This document shows, piece after piece, positions 16,608-23,929 of a stretch of 64,000 nt of DNA; the first letter of the stretch is position 1, and each line of letters begins with the position of its first letter. The DNA is taken from positions 2,046,001-2,110,000 of the forward strand of contig CBDCYF010000005.1 in NCBI GenBank assembly GCA_965224065.1, in the 5' to 3' direction. The notes below the pieces were generated by a model. The model saw only the letters and a list, made by a program, of their open reading frames with translations. It was not told the origin of the DNA and searched no databases. The DNA is from JAOTZA01 sp965224065. Lineage in GTDB: Bacteria > Acidobacteriota > Thermoanaerobaculia > Multivoradales > JAHEKO01. The translations under genes and the position numbers were made by a program.

Positions 16608-17393
16608 ATGAGATCCGCGACATTTACGCTGGCGCGACCTTCAGAAGAGTGTGTGTACCGAACCGCCGCTCTGTTTGTGCTTGCAGCACTCATCTTGCCC
16701 GTTCAGGTCTCCGCGAGACCCAAGAGGAATCTGCCAGACAATTCTCCTTTATTGTGGACCTTGACAGACGAAATAAGCCCAACGGAACTTCGCCGTGCTA
16801 GAAACGACCCTCAAGCAGTGCGATTGAGAGCCAAGGCTTCTCGGATGGCCCCGGAAGCAAGATCTCGACTAACCGACTTTGTAGATGGCAGAGCGACACC
16901 CGCTCTGGTCACAATGGCTGAAGCCTTAACAGGTTTTGCGGGTTACTTTGATAGCGATGTGGCGGGCGAGGCCAGCATAGGCAAGCTTGTTGCGTGGTAT
17001 CAACACTTCCATATTTCTACGGATGGCGCGGACAGGCTTACAGAGTTTATGGTCAGAATGGACAAAACCTACAAAAGGCACCAATCGCTGGTGGGTACCG
17101 ATCACGTCGATATCGCCAAGTCAATTGCCAGACTAGAAGAGCAGACTAAGAAGAGTCATCCGAAGCTGTGGATCGCTTTCGAGACGAACGATCTCAAGAC
17201 GCTTTCTAAAGGCTTGGATATGCCGATCAGAAAACTGCGCAAGAAGCTCCGCTATAACTACGATCCATGGGACCGGTATCTAAGCAACAACCTACCTCAA
17301 TTGCGCAGCGACCTTTCACCATACGATTGGAAAGGACTTAGAACTATGTTGTACGAAGTCGTGGTTCCGGGTTTTTCCTCGATATCCCAATAG
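16608..17393 (+). CDS. Hypothetical exported protein of the tRNA-Arg island
   Basis: A 261-residue protein that I do not recognise. An N-terminal signal (TAALFVLAALILPVQVSA, cleaved near residue 37) directs export. The rest is mainly helical and rich in Arg, Lys and Asp, with no Cys after the signal region. A strong GAGGAGG ribosome site precedes the ATG. Its GC content is plainly lower than that of the surrounding housekeeping genes and codon choice includes AGA/ATA-type codons rare elsewhere in the window, consistent with transfer. The EF-hand-like gene starts 15 bases downstream, so the two form an operon. Confidence 0.65.
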   Translation: MRSATFTLARPSEECVYRTAALFVLAALILPVQVSARPKRNLPDNSPLLWTLTDEISPTELRRARNDPQAVRLRAKASRMAPEARSRLTDFVDGRATPALVTMAEALTGFAGYFDSDVAGEASIGKLVAWYQHFHISTDGADRLTEFMVRMDKTYKRHQSLVGTDHVDIAKSIARLEEQTKKSHPKLWIAFETNDLKTLSKGLDMPIRKLRKKLRYNYDPWDRYLSNNLPQLRSDLSPYDWKGLRTMLYEVVVPGFSSISQ

Positions 17394-17408
17394 AGTAAGG
17401 CAACGGTT

Positions 17409-18458
17409 ATGACAACAAGGGTCCGTTACCTCGTCAGTGCCGCAGCACTAGCAACAACCTTCACCACGGTGGTCGCACCGCTGAATGCGGGAACAATTTC
17501 TATCTGGGCTTACATGGATATCAACTTGGCTACCCACCCGGAGAAAGATTGGGTAATCGCGGGGCACCGAGCTACCTACAATAATTTCGCTGGTAAGGAC
17601 TATTACCAGTATAACTTTTCTGCAGACGAGAATAATTATTGTTTCGACGCTACGGACGGCTGGGACTCCGGGTTCATCAACCATAACGCATCCCAATTCG
17701 GGGCCATTACATCCAATAGTTTTGTAAAGAGGGCTGACAAATCTAACGGGAGCGATGCCTCTGCGTTGTGTTGGAGCTGCCTGGGCGACAGAGATCCAAA
17801 TGAGTATGTGGCAACGGGCTTTGCACACGTCTTCAGGGGCACCAAGCTAATTGCCTCGCTTTCAAAGTCGTACGCAAGAGACAGCGGCAGTCTTTGTTTG
17901 TGGAGTATCGAGCCGCCGCAAAGTCCGATTATTCTCGACATGGGTGGAGACAACATCAGACTTTCCGGTCCGAGCGTAGAGTTTGATATTGACGCAGATG
18001 GTGATTTAGAGCTTGTTTCCTGGGTCAAGAAAGCCGATGATGTTTTCTTAGCCTTTGATAGGAATGGCAACGGAACTGTGGACAACGGGGCAGAACTGCT
18101 CGGTGACTCTACTCCGCTGCTTAACGGAGCGACAGCAGAACATGGCTTTCAGGTGCTAGCTGAATTGGACTTGCCTGAGAACGGGGGAAACGGTGATGGG
18201 TATTTTACTGAAGAAGATTCTACTTTCGGGGAACTTCTTCTTTGGTCAGACAGCAATCGAGATGGATTTGGGGGCAGCGGTGAACTTCAACCGGCAAGCA
18301 GCGCGGGATTGGTGTCGATCGATCTCGACTATGTTGAAAGCCGGCGGCGGGACCGCCACGGCAATGAGTTCCGCTATAACACCAAGGCTGCGATCATAAT
18401 AGACGGTAAAACCGGGATCCGCCATGCAAGCGATGTGTTTCTGGTAACCATCGAGTAA
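17409..18458 (+). CDS. Secreted Ca-binding (EF-hand-like repeat) protein
   Basis: A 349-residue protein with a signal peptide (about 1-27, ending PLNAG). The N-terminal part (30-170) is unrecognised and contains a CWSC pair. The C-terminal part carries a known type of bacterial calcium-binding module: DIDADGDLELVSW, FDRNGNGTVDNGAELLGD, NGGNGDGYFTEED and WSDSNRDGFGGSGEL, each with Asp/Asn at alternate positions as in EF-hand loops, and ending with RDRHGNEFRYN and DVFLV. It is co-transcribed with the gene before it and shares its low GC. A role in surface binding or Ca-dependent folding is inference. Confidence 0.7.
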   Translation: MTTRVRYLVSAAALATTFTTVVAPLNAGTISIWAYMDINLATHPEKDWVIAGHRATYNNFAGKDYYQYNFSADENNYCFDATDGWDSGFINHNASQFGAITSNSFVKRADKSNGSDASALCWSCLGDRDPNEYVATGFAHVFRGTKLIASLSKSYARDSGSLCLWSIEPPQSPIILDMGGDNIRLSGPSVEFDIDADGDLELVSWVKKADDVFLAFDRNGNGTVDNGAELLGDSTPLLNGATAEHGFQVLAELDLPENGGNGDGYFTEEDSTFGELLLWSDSNRDGFGGSGELQPASSAGLVSIDLDYVESRRRDRHGNEFRYNTKAAIIIDGKTGIRHASDVFLVTIE

Positions 18459-18497
18459 TGGCCTCGAATTACCTTGCCGCAGTTTTTTGATGGAGAA

Positions 18498-19094
18498 TTA
18501 TTCCAGGCCACGGGGAACTCTAGCGAGAGTTCCCATAAAGTTTTCGTCTACTTTCCAGCCATTGTTGGTCGGGTGAACTCGTAGCTGACCCTCGAGTCGG
18601 CGTGCGACGAGGTTCTCGTGTCTGGAGGCAGTTTTTTGCAACGCTGGGTGCTCGATCCAGTTCTTTGTGACCTCTGCCCAGTATTCGAACTTCACGTCTG
18701 AGTAAACCTTCCCAGGACGGACCGGCTCGGTGAAGTCCTTAATCTGTATGCGGGACTCTCCAAAGATCAGGCAGTCGCCAAGGAAGTTTTTCTTGTTGAA
18801 TGACTCCCCCTTTTCTGTGAGTACATAAGTGACCTTGGTTTTTTTATTGGGTTTCTGATCCGCTGTTGGATCCCAGGGCATTTCCGGAGCGTTAACGACT
18901 TCGATCTTCTTCTCCATCATGCCTGCCTGTACCAAGGAATCTTCATTCCCAAGTGTTCCAAGACAGGCGGTGTGGTTATCCGCTAAGAACGCTTCTATGG
19001 CATCGGTAAGCTCCGCCTCCGAGACCCCTACAGCGCAGCCGAATGAGAATCCACAGGCAAACAGCAGTACAACAGCCCAACACTGGTTTCTCAT
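18498..19094 (-). CDS. Hypothetical lipoprotein, low GC
   Basis: A 198-residue lipoprotein: signal MRNQCWAVVLLFACGFSFGC with the lipobox ending at Cys20. The mature part contains short strands and Lys-rich loops (KKTKVTYVLTEKGESFNKKN) and no domain I can name. The ATG at 19094 is preferred over one 22 codons upstream because the signal then starts at once, and AAAGAAGAG precedes it. It is convergent with the EF-hand-like gene and shares the lower GC of that pair, so it probably belongs to the same acquired segment. Confidence 0.65.
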   Translation of the reverse strand: MRNQCWAVVLLFACGFSFGCAVGVSEAELTDAIEAFLADNHTACLGTLGNEDSLVQAGMMEKKIEVVNAPEMPWDPTADQKPNKKTKVTYVLTEKGESFNKKNFLGDCLIFGESRIQIKDFTEPVRPGKVYSDVKFEYWAEVTKNWIEHPALQKTASRHENLVARRLEGQLRVHPTNNGWKVDENFMGTLARVPRGLE

Positions 19095-19299
19095 CGGCTC
19101 TTCTTTAGTAGGTTCGGCGTCGCCAATAACTACCGCGTCCACGTGCTTCATGACACGCAAAAAGGCCCTGTGTCAAGAGATCTGCGCTGTGCGTGCTCCC
19201 GTCCTATCCGAAAATTGGATCATGCATAACTTGTTCTCTCGCCCGCGACCCGAAAACTCCGGCGCCCCGCCTCTTCAGGCCGGTTGAGTCTTACGTTTA

Positions 19300-19328
19300 T
19301 TGACGGCTCTCCGCGTCGAGGCTAATCT
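19300..19328 (+). promoter_or_regulatory. Promoter of the subtilisin-like protease transcript
   Basis: TTGACG and TAATCT are separated by 17 bases. The predicted start near 19335 would give a leader of about 185 bases before the protease ATG, which contains the short frame at 19365. Apart from this promoter and that frame I see nothing else in the 19095-19521 gap. Confidence 0.65.
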
Positions 19329-19364
19329 GTCGTCAGATATCCGACCCTTCTAGAGGAGACGGAG

Positions 19365-19439
19365 ATGAGGCTCTGTGGCGGAGTCTCCGCTGTAGAGCCT
19401 GCTGGTTTTTGGGATCGCGTCCGCGCCGGGACACTGTAA
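19365..19439 (+). CDS. Possible 24-residue leader peptide
   Basis: Within the protease mRNA leader, an ATG preceded by a strong GAGGAGACGGAG site opens a 24-codon frame with one Cys and two Trp/Phe residues (GFWDRVRAG) that ends in TAA 82 bases before the protease ATG. A good ribosome site and position right after the promoter are the only support. It could be a regulatory leader or chance. Confidence 0.3.
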   Translation: MRLCGGVSAVEPAGFWDRVRAGTL

Positions 19440-19521
19440 ACGACCGTCGCTGTTCGACGCTTGCCCGACAGAACCCCGCCGGCTGGTCCGTCTAACCCCA
19501 GAGAGGAGGCAAAGCAAAATC

Positions 19522-21309
19522 ATGAAAGCCAAGCGCACGGTTTTAGACGCAGAGCTCCTGTCAATGGCCGACCGCATGGCGCCCGACGCGCCCGACAGAG
19601 CCGAGCTTCTTTCCGAAGCTGTGGTTCGGAGGGGTCTGGTGGCCACCGACGCGGCTCCGGCGCCCCCCGAGGGAATCACGATCAAGTTGGTCTGTCGCGC
19701 TGGCGAGAGCGAGGCCGGAGCGGCCTGGGTCCGTGAGGCTGGCGGCGACGTGGTCTCGACCGCCGGCGAGGTCCTGGTGGCCAACGTTCCCTCAGCCCAG
19801 CTTGGGGCGCTCGAGAGCATGTCGTGGATCCGGCGCGCCGAGGCGCCCCGCTATCTGATGCCCAAGCTCGACGAGGCTCGTGCGGTCTCGGGTCTCGACG
19901 CCGCTCTCAACGAGCACACTCTCACCGGCAACGGGGTTCTTCTGGGTGTGGTCGACACCGGGGTCGACTGGGGCCATCAGGACTTTCAGAACGACGACGA
20001 CACCACCCGGTTCGAGCTCTTTGTCCACGCCTTTGTGCCACCTGGCCAGGAGGTCTCGCAGATCGACGAGTTCGATGCCGCGGCGATCAACGCCACGCTC
20101 CAAGGCAACGGCAACGCGCCGCAAGGTGACCCGAACGGGCACGGTACCCACTGCGCCTCGATTGCCGCCGGTAACGGCCGCTCGATCAACGGCAATCCGT
20201 TCCGAGGGGTGGCCCCCGGTGCGGCCCTGGTGGGTGTCCGCAGCGAGCCCTTGCTCGACACCCACACAATCTTCGGAATCCGTCGCACTTTCGAGCTGGC
20301 CGGCAACCGCCCCGCAGTGGTGAGCCTGAGCCTGGGCGGGCATCTCGGTGCCCACGACGGCACCACCGCCCTCGAGAACGCCATCGCACGCGAATCGGGA
20401 CCGGGCCGGATCGTAGTCATCGCGGCCGGCAATGAGGGCGGCGACGGGATCCACTTCGCCGGCGAGATGGAAGAAGGCGTAGATCTCGAGATCCCGGTCC
20501 GGAACAGCGACCCCAACCTGCAGTTCATAGACGTGTGGATCGAGCGTGGCGACGAGGTCGACGTGGTGATCGAGTCACCCGACGGCGTCCAGCACCCCGC
20601 GGATGGCACCGTCCAGGAAACCGATTTCGGTTTCTTCCGTGCCGATTTCCGAGAGGATTCGATCAACCGCGACCAGAACTTGACGCTGGCTATGGCCGGA
20701 GGCCAGGCCAATGACATTTGGACGATCCGTATTCAGCCACAAGTGGTTCGGCATGGGATGGTCCACGCCTGGGGCGCTACTCGTGACGCCTCCACCTCGC
20801 GCCAGTTCTTCCCTGGATCGACCGACCCGTCATTTTCGATCGGGATGCCGGCCACCGAGGAGCGCGCGATCTCGGTGGGCTCGCTGGTCAGCCGCACAAG
20901 CTTTCAGACCGTCAACGGCACGGTCAATACGACATTGAGCAACGGCCAGCTCTCGAGCTTCTCGAGCCACGGACCGACTCGCTATGGGGCCCTCAAGCCC
21001 GATCTCGCCGCACCCGGGCAATTCGTGACCGCGGCCCTATCGGCGAACTCGGATCTGGACAACAACGTGGCGCAGCGCCACCACCCCAACGGGCCATACG
21101 TGACCATTCAGGGGACCAGCATGGCGACCCCGTTCGTCGCCGGTGTCGTGGCACTGTTGCTGGAGCGCGAGCCGAACCTGACCCCGGAGGAGGTTCAACA
21201 ACGCCTGCGCATCACCTGTCGGCGCGACGGCAACACAGGGCGCGTGTGGGGCGGAGGCTTTGGTTTCGGGAAGCTCGACGTGGAAGCCCTACTCAATTAT
21301 CAGGGCTGA
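19522..21309 (+). CDS. Subtilisin-like serine protease (S8) with N-terminal prodomain
   Basis: A 595-residue S8 protease. Residues about 52-118 look like an I9-type prodomain (IKLVCRAGESEA, GGDVVSTAGEVLVANVPSA, SWIRRAEAPRYLMPKL). The catalytic Asp145 is in GVVDTGVDWGHQDF, His207 in NGHGTHCASIAAG, the oxyanion Asn in VVIAAGNEGGD and Ser533 in GTSMATPFVAGVVALL. A domain of about 150 residues, probably a beta-sandwich, is inserted between the Asn and Ser motifs. There is no clear signal peptide, so it may be intracellular or exported by a non-Sec route. AGAGGAGG precedes the ATG. The 3' end overlaps by 17 bases the convergent lipoprotein gene whose product resembles this prodomain. Confidence 0.93.
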   Translation: MKAKRTVLDAELLSMADRMAPDAPDRAELLSEAVVRRGLVATDAAPAPPEGITIKLVCRAGESEAGAAWVREAGGDVVSTAGEVLVANVPSAQLGALESMSWIRRAEAPRYLMPKLDEARAVSGLDAALNEHTLTGNGVLLGVVDTGVDWGHQDFQNDDDTTRFELFVHAFVPPGQEVSQIDEFDAAAINATLQGNGNAPQGDPNGHGTHCASIAAGNGRSINGNPFRGVAPGAALVGVRSEPLLDTHTIFGIRRTFELAGNRPAVVSLSLGGHLGAHDGTTALENAIARESGPGRIVVIAAGNEGGDGIHFAGEMEEGVDLEIPVRNSDPNLQFIDVWIERGDEVDVVIESPDGVQHPADGTVQETDFGFFRADFREDSINRDQNLTLAMAGGQANDIWTIRIQPQVVRHGMVHAWGATRDASTSRQFFPGSTDPSFSIGMPATEERAISVGSLVSRTSFQTVNGTVNTTLSNGQLSSFSSHGPTRYGALKPDLAAPGQFVTAALSANSDLDNNVAQRHHPNGPYVTIQGTSMATPFVAGVVALLLEREPNLTPEEVQQRLRITCRRDGNTGRVWGGGFGFGKLDVEALLNYQG

Positions 21310-21793
21310 GGCTCGGCAGTTTAAGTTCCATTCGCCGCGGCTCCTCGAGGGCGACGAGCCATTCCAGCTCGGCGACGAGTTCGAGGGCCGCCGCGTCGGC
21401 CTGTATGGTGATCGCGCCCGCCCCGGCGCTCTCTACCACGGCGCCGCATTCCTCTAGCTCGTGCACCGCCTGATCGATATCGGCCGAATACGCTGGTCGC
21501 GCAATAGCCGTGCGCGGCCGGTCGGTGTCGCTGTTTTCCACGACCCAGGTCCTTAGACCGGGCGCCATCTTGTCGGCCGTCTTCTCAGTGTCGGTTGGCA
21601 CGTTCGTCTCCTCGGAGGATGCTAGCACCGTGTCCGTGGGCTTCTCGTCGCCGTCCATGCTGGGCACGCTGGGCGACGAACCGTGTTGCTCGGCTGGCGG
21701 GGCCGAGGTGGGCTCGGGCGGCGGAACGCAGCCGAGTGCCGCGATGAGCAGCACCGCTACGAGGATGCCAGCCTGAGACGAACGTGTGTGCAC
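21293..21793 (-). CDS. Lipoprotein with a protease-prodomain-like C-terminal domain
   Basis: A 166-residue lipoprotein: signal GILVAVLLIAALGC (GTG start, Cys22), then a Pro/Ser/Thr/Glu-rich linker of about 60 residues, then a small domain. The domain reads VHELEECGAVVESAGAGA, then LELVAELEWLVALEEPRR, and matches, position by position, the prodomain of the adjacent protease (VREAGGDVVSTAGEVLV, LGALESMSWIRRAEAPR). A stand-alone I9-like domain could inhibit or chaperone the protease; this is inference from similarity and adjacency. The two genes converge and overlap by 17 bases. Confidence 0.65.
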   Translation of the reverse strand: MHTRSSQAGILVAVLLIAALGCVPPPEPTSAPPAEQHGSSPSVPSMDGDEKPTDTVLASSEETNVPTDTEKTADKMAPGLRTWVVENSDTDRPRTAIARPAYSADIDQAVHELEECGAVVESAGAGAITIQADAAALELVAELEWLVALEEPRRMELKLPSLSPDN

Positions 21794-21919
21794 TTGTTTG
21801 GAACGGCCGTAGGCCAGTTTATCACGACGAAATTTCCCGCTCGTCGAGCGCTTTCAGCGCCAGAGGCTCGGCCCGTCAAGCTGCCGCAGGCCGCCTGGAC
21901 GAGCCCTACACCACGCGCC

Positions 21920-21942
21920 GACCACGGATCAGGAGGTTGGGG
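21920..21942 (+). repeat. Partial tRNA-Arg copy, candidate attachment-site remnant
   Basis: Twenty-two of 23 bases match tRNA-Arg positions 15973-15995 in direct orientation, including ACGGATCAGGAGGTTGGGG without a mismatch. The match covers the anticodon, the 3' half of the anticodon stem, the variable loop and the first T-stem bases, and then stops. It overlaps the stop codon of the SGNH hydrolase gene. Direct repeats of a tRNA 3' part are the usual scar of tRNA-targeted integration. Confidence 0.6.
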
Positions 21943-22888
21943 GCAGCGCCGCCAGGGCGTCGGCAAACACCTTGGTGACCGCATCGAACCCTTTTCGGGT
22001 CGGATGGAGCTCGTTCGCCCACCAGTCCTCCCAGGTCTCGTCATTGGGGAGAACGGGGCGGAGGTTGACGTGGCCGACATGTTCGAAGTCGTCGAGCTTG
22101 GTGGTCGCGATCAACATCTTGTTGAAACGATCGATCAGCTTTTTCACCATGGCGGTCCGTTTCGAAAGCGGCTCGTCGGGGAATCCTTTTCTGCGGAAGC
22201 CGGGCCGCAGCCACGGACCCGGCAGCGGCCCCCACCCGCCCCAGTAGCCTCGACCGTCGGGGACGGCGTGAGCGTAGCCATGCAGGAGGATGGGGATCTT
22301 GCGCCCGAATCGTCGCTTGCACAGCATCGTGATCGCGGTCAGCAGGGTGACGTAGGCGTGATGCAGCCGGCGATCGATAATGCCTGACACGACTTCCTCG
22401 TTGAGGCCGGGCCGCGGCGACAGGGCGTGATCGAGCAGGAGTGCAAACTCGTCTCCGGCGATGTCGTTGCCACCGCCCGAGAGAAGCACGGCCCGGGGCA
22501 CGATGCCTCTTCTCGCCAGCTTTTCGACCACGCGGGCCAAGCGGTCGAACTGCTTCCGGCTGTAGGCCATGTCTTCCAAGCGATCGCCCCGATGCGCCAC
22601 CGACTCCACGTCGTAGCCGTGGTCGTCCTCGAGGGCGTCGAGGATGTCCTTGCCCGGATAGTGGAACCATGAGTCGCCCTCGGCGACAAGCGTTCCGGCC
22701 CGGACGTCGCCACCCGCGGCCCTGACGAGCCGAGCGGGCATGAGCTGGGGCAGGGCGAGCCCGGCCTCGACCTCCTGGGCCATCGCCCGGCGCCGCTTCA
22801 GCGCCTCTTCGCGCGCCTTCAATCCCTCCCTGGCGAGCCGCCTTCCGGCCGCTACCGCCTTCCGCATCTGGGCTTCCGAGCTACTCAT
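21929..22888 (-). CDS. SGNH/GDSL-type hydrolase
   Basis: A 319-residue hydrolase of the SGNH fold. Block I is AEGDSWFHYPG with nucleophile Ser73, block III is LSGGGNDIAG, and block V is WWANELHPTRKGF with the catalytic Asp/Glu and His. An Arg/Lys-rich helical N-terminus of about 55 residues precedes the fold; no signal peptide is seen. The last codons (ALPPTS and stop) lie inside the tRNA-Arg fragment at 21920-21942, so the present C-terminus may have been set by the recombination event. Substrate, probably an ester, is unknown. It lies 76 bases after the next gene upstream, separated by a strong hairpin. Confidence 0.8.
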   Translation of the reverse strand: MSSSEAQMRKAVAAGRRLAREGLKAREEALKRRRAMAQEVEAGLALPQLMPARLVRAAGGDVRAGTLVAEGDSWFHYPGKDILDALEDDHGYDVESVAHRGDRLEDMAYSRKQFDRLARVVEKLARRGIVPRAVLLSGGGNDIAGDEFALLLDHALSPRPGLNEEVVSGIIDRRLHHAYVTLLTAITMLCKRRFGRKIPILLHGYAHAVPDGRGYWGGWGPLPGPWLRPGFRRKGFPDEPLSKRTAMVKKLIDRFNKMLIATTKLDDFEHVGHVNLRPVLPNDETWEDWWANELHPTRKGFDAVTKVFADALAALPPTS

Positions 22889-22921
22889 ACGGTAGATGGG
22901 ACGGACACGGCGCGTGGGTTA

Positions 22922-22952
22922 CCGGCAAGGAGGCGGACCGCCTCCTCGCCGG
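22922..22952 (-). terminator. Strong GC hairpin after the 22965 gene
   Basis: The arms CCGGC..GGAGGCGG and CCGCCTCC..GCCGG pair almost throughout, starting about 12 bases past the stop of the 22965-23816 gene and ending 34 bases before the SGNH gene start. There is no T run, so it may be a weak terminator or an mRNA-stabilising hairpin. Confidence 0.45.
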
Positions 22953-22964
22953 CAGTCGGTGTCT

Positions 22965-23816
22965 TTACTCGACCAGCGTGTAGACGGTCTCGGCACGCTC
23001 GGGCCACTGGATCGCGAACTGCTTTCCCGGTTCGATCCAGCGCACCTGGACCCGCGAACGCACCCAGAACGGGTTGGTATAGCCCTCTTCGGCATTCTGC
23101 AAGCCGGCGTCGCAGGTACGGGGGTGAACGTAGAAGTTGATCTTCCCCGCCGGCACCTGGCGGCTGCCCCGGGTCTTGGTGGCGGTGACGAAGTAGCCAT
23201 TGGCGGCGACGTCGAGCACCTCCGGGCTGGAGCCGATCTGCCACTTGCCGGGCGGCACGTAGCAAGCACCCTGCGGGTAGGCGGGCGATCCGCTCACCGG
23301 CTGGGTGGCCGCCTGCCGCTGAGCGCGATACTCGGCCAGCCAGCTCTCGGTCATCTTGGCGGTGCGCTTGAGCTTGCGGTGGAGGGCGGCCGTCGCCTCC
23401 TGATGCTCCGCGCCATGGGCCTCGGCCCACTCACGGACGAGCCGCTTTGCCGGCCGGTCGGGGCTGCCCTTGGCCGCCTCCACCAACTCGGCGGGTAGCG
23501 TGAGCCCGGCGATGCGACCGGTCCGGTCCTTGCCGTCCGGCCGTGTGGCGGCGAGCTGCACAAAGGCCACCTCGTCGATCAACTGGCTCGTGGGGGCCGA
23601 AGCCCACCCGTTGGCGGTCGGCCAGACGACGACCTCGGGTGAGGCCATCCCCTGCTCGATCGCCGCCAGCTCCCCCGCTACCCGCTTGTGGGTGGCTTCG
23701 AGGACGGCGATTCCGCTGTCGAGCCGGCCCAGCTCGTCCGGATCGACCTGGGCGGCCAGGGGTACTACGACGCACGCCAGCGTCATCAGCATCAATGTGT
23801 TTCTTACGGCTTTCAT
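22965..23816 (-). CDS. Hypothetical secreted protein
   Basis: A 283-residue protein with a signal peptide (LMLMTLACVVVPLAAQ, cleaved near residue 23). GGGAG precedes the ATG by nine bases. The middle is a long charged helix (AKRLVREWAEAHGAEHQEAT to LAEYRAQRQ); the C-terminal 90 residues are strand-rich with Cys in GACYVPPGKWQIGSS and HPRTCDAGLQN, suggesting one disulfide. I do not recognise the family. It lies between the giant Cys-repeat gene upstream and the SGNH hydrolase downstream on the same strand. Confidence 0.65.
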   Translation of the reverse strand: MKAVRNTLMLMTLACVVVPLAAQVDPDELGRLDSGIAVLEATHKRVAGELAAIEQGMASPEVVVWPTANGWASAPTSQLIDEVAFVQLAATRPDGKDRTGRIAGLTLPAELVEAAKGSPDRPAKRLVREWAEAHGAEHQEATAALHRKLKRTAKMTESWLAEYRAQRQAATQPVSGSPAYPQGACYVPPGKWQIGSSPEVLDVAANGYFVTATKTRGSRQVPAGKINFYVHPRTCDAGLQNAEEGYTNPFWVRSRVQVRWIEPGKQFAIQWPERAETVYTLVE

Positions 23817-23929
23817 ATCGAAATCTCCCTTGAAATAGTTGACTATTCCGCCCCCCCATCGTATCCCGGAAAGCGACGGGCGGTGGAGATTTGTCGGCCT
23901 CAGATATCCCGACTAACGATCGGCTGGCG

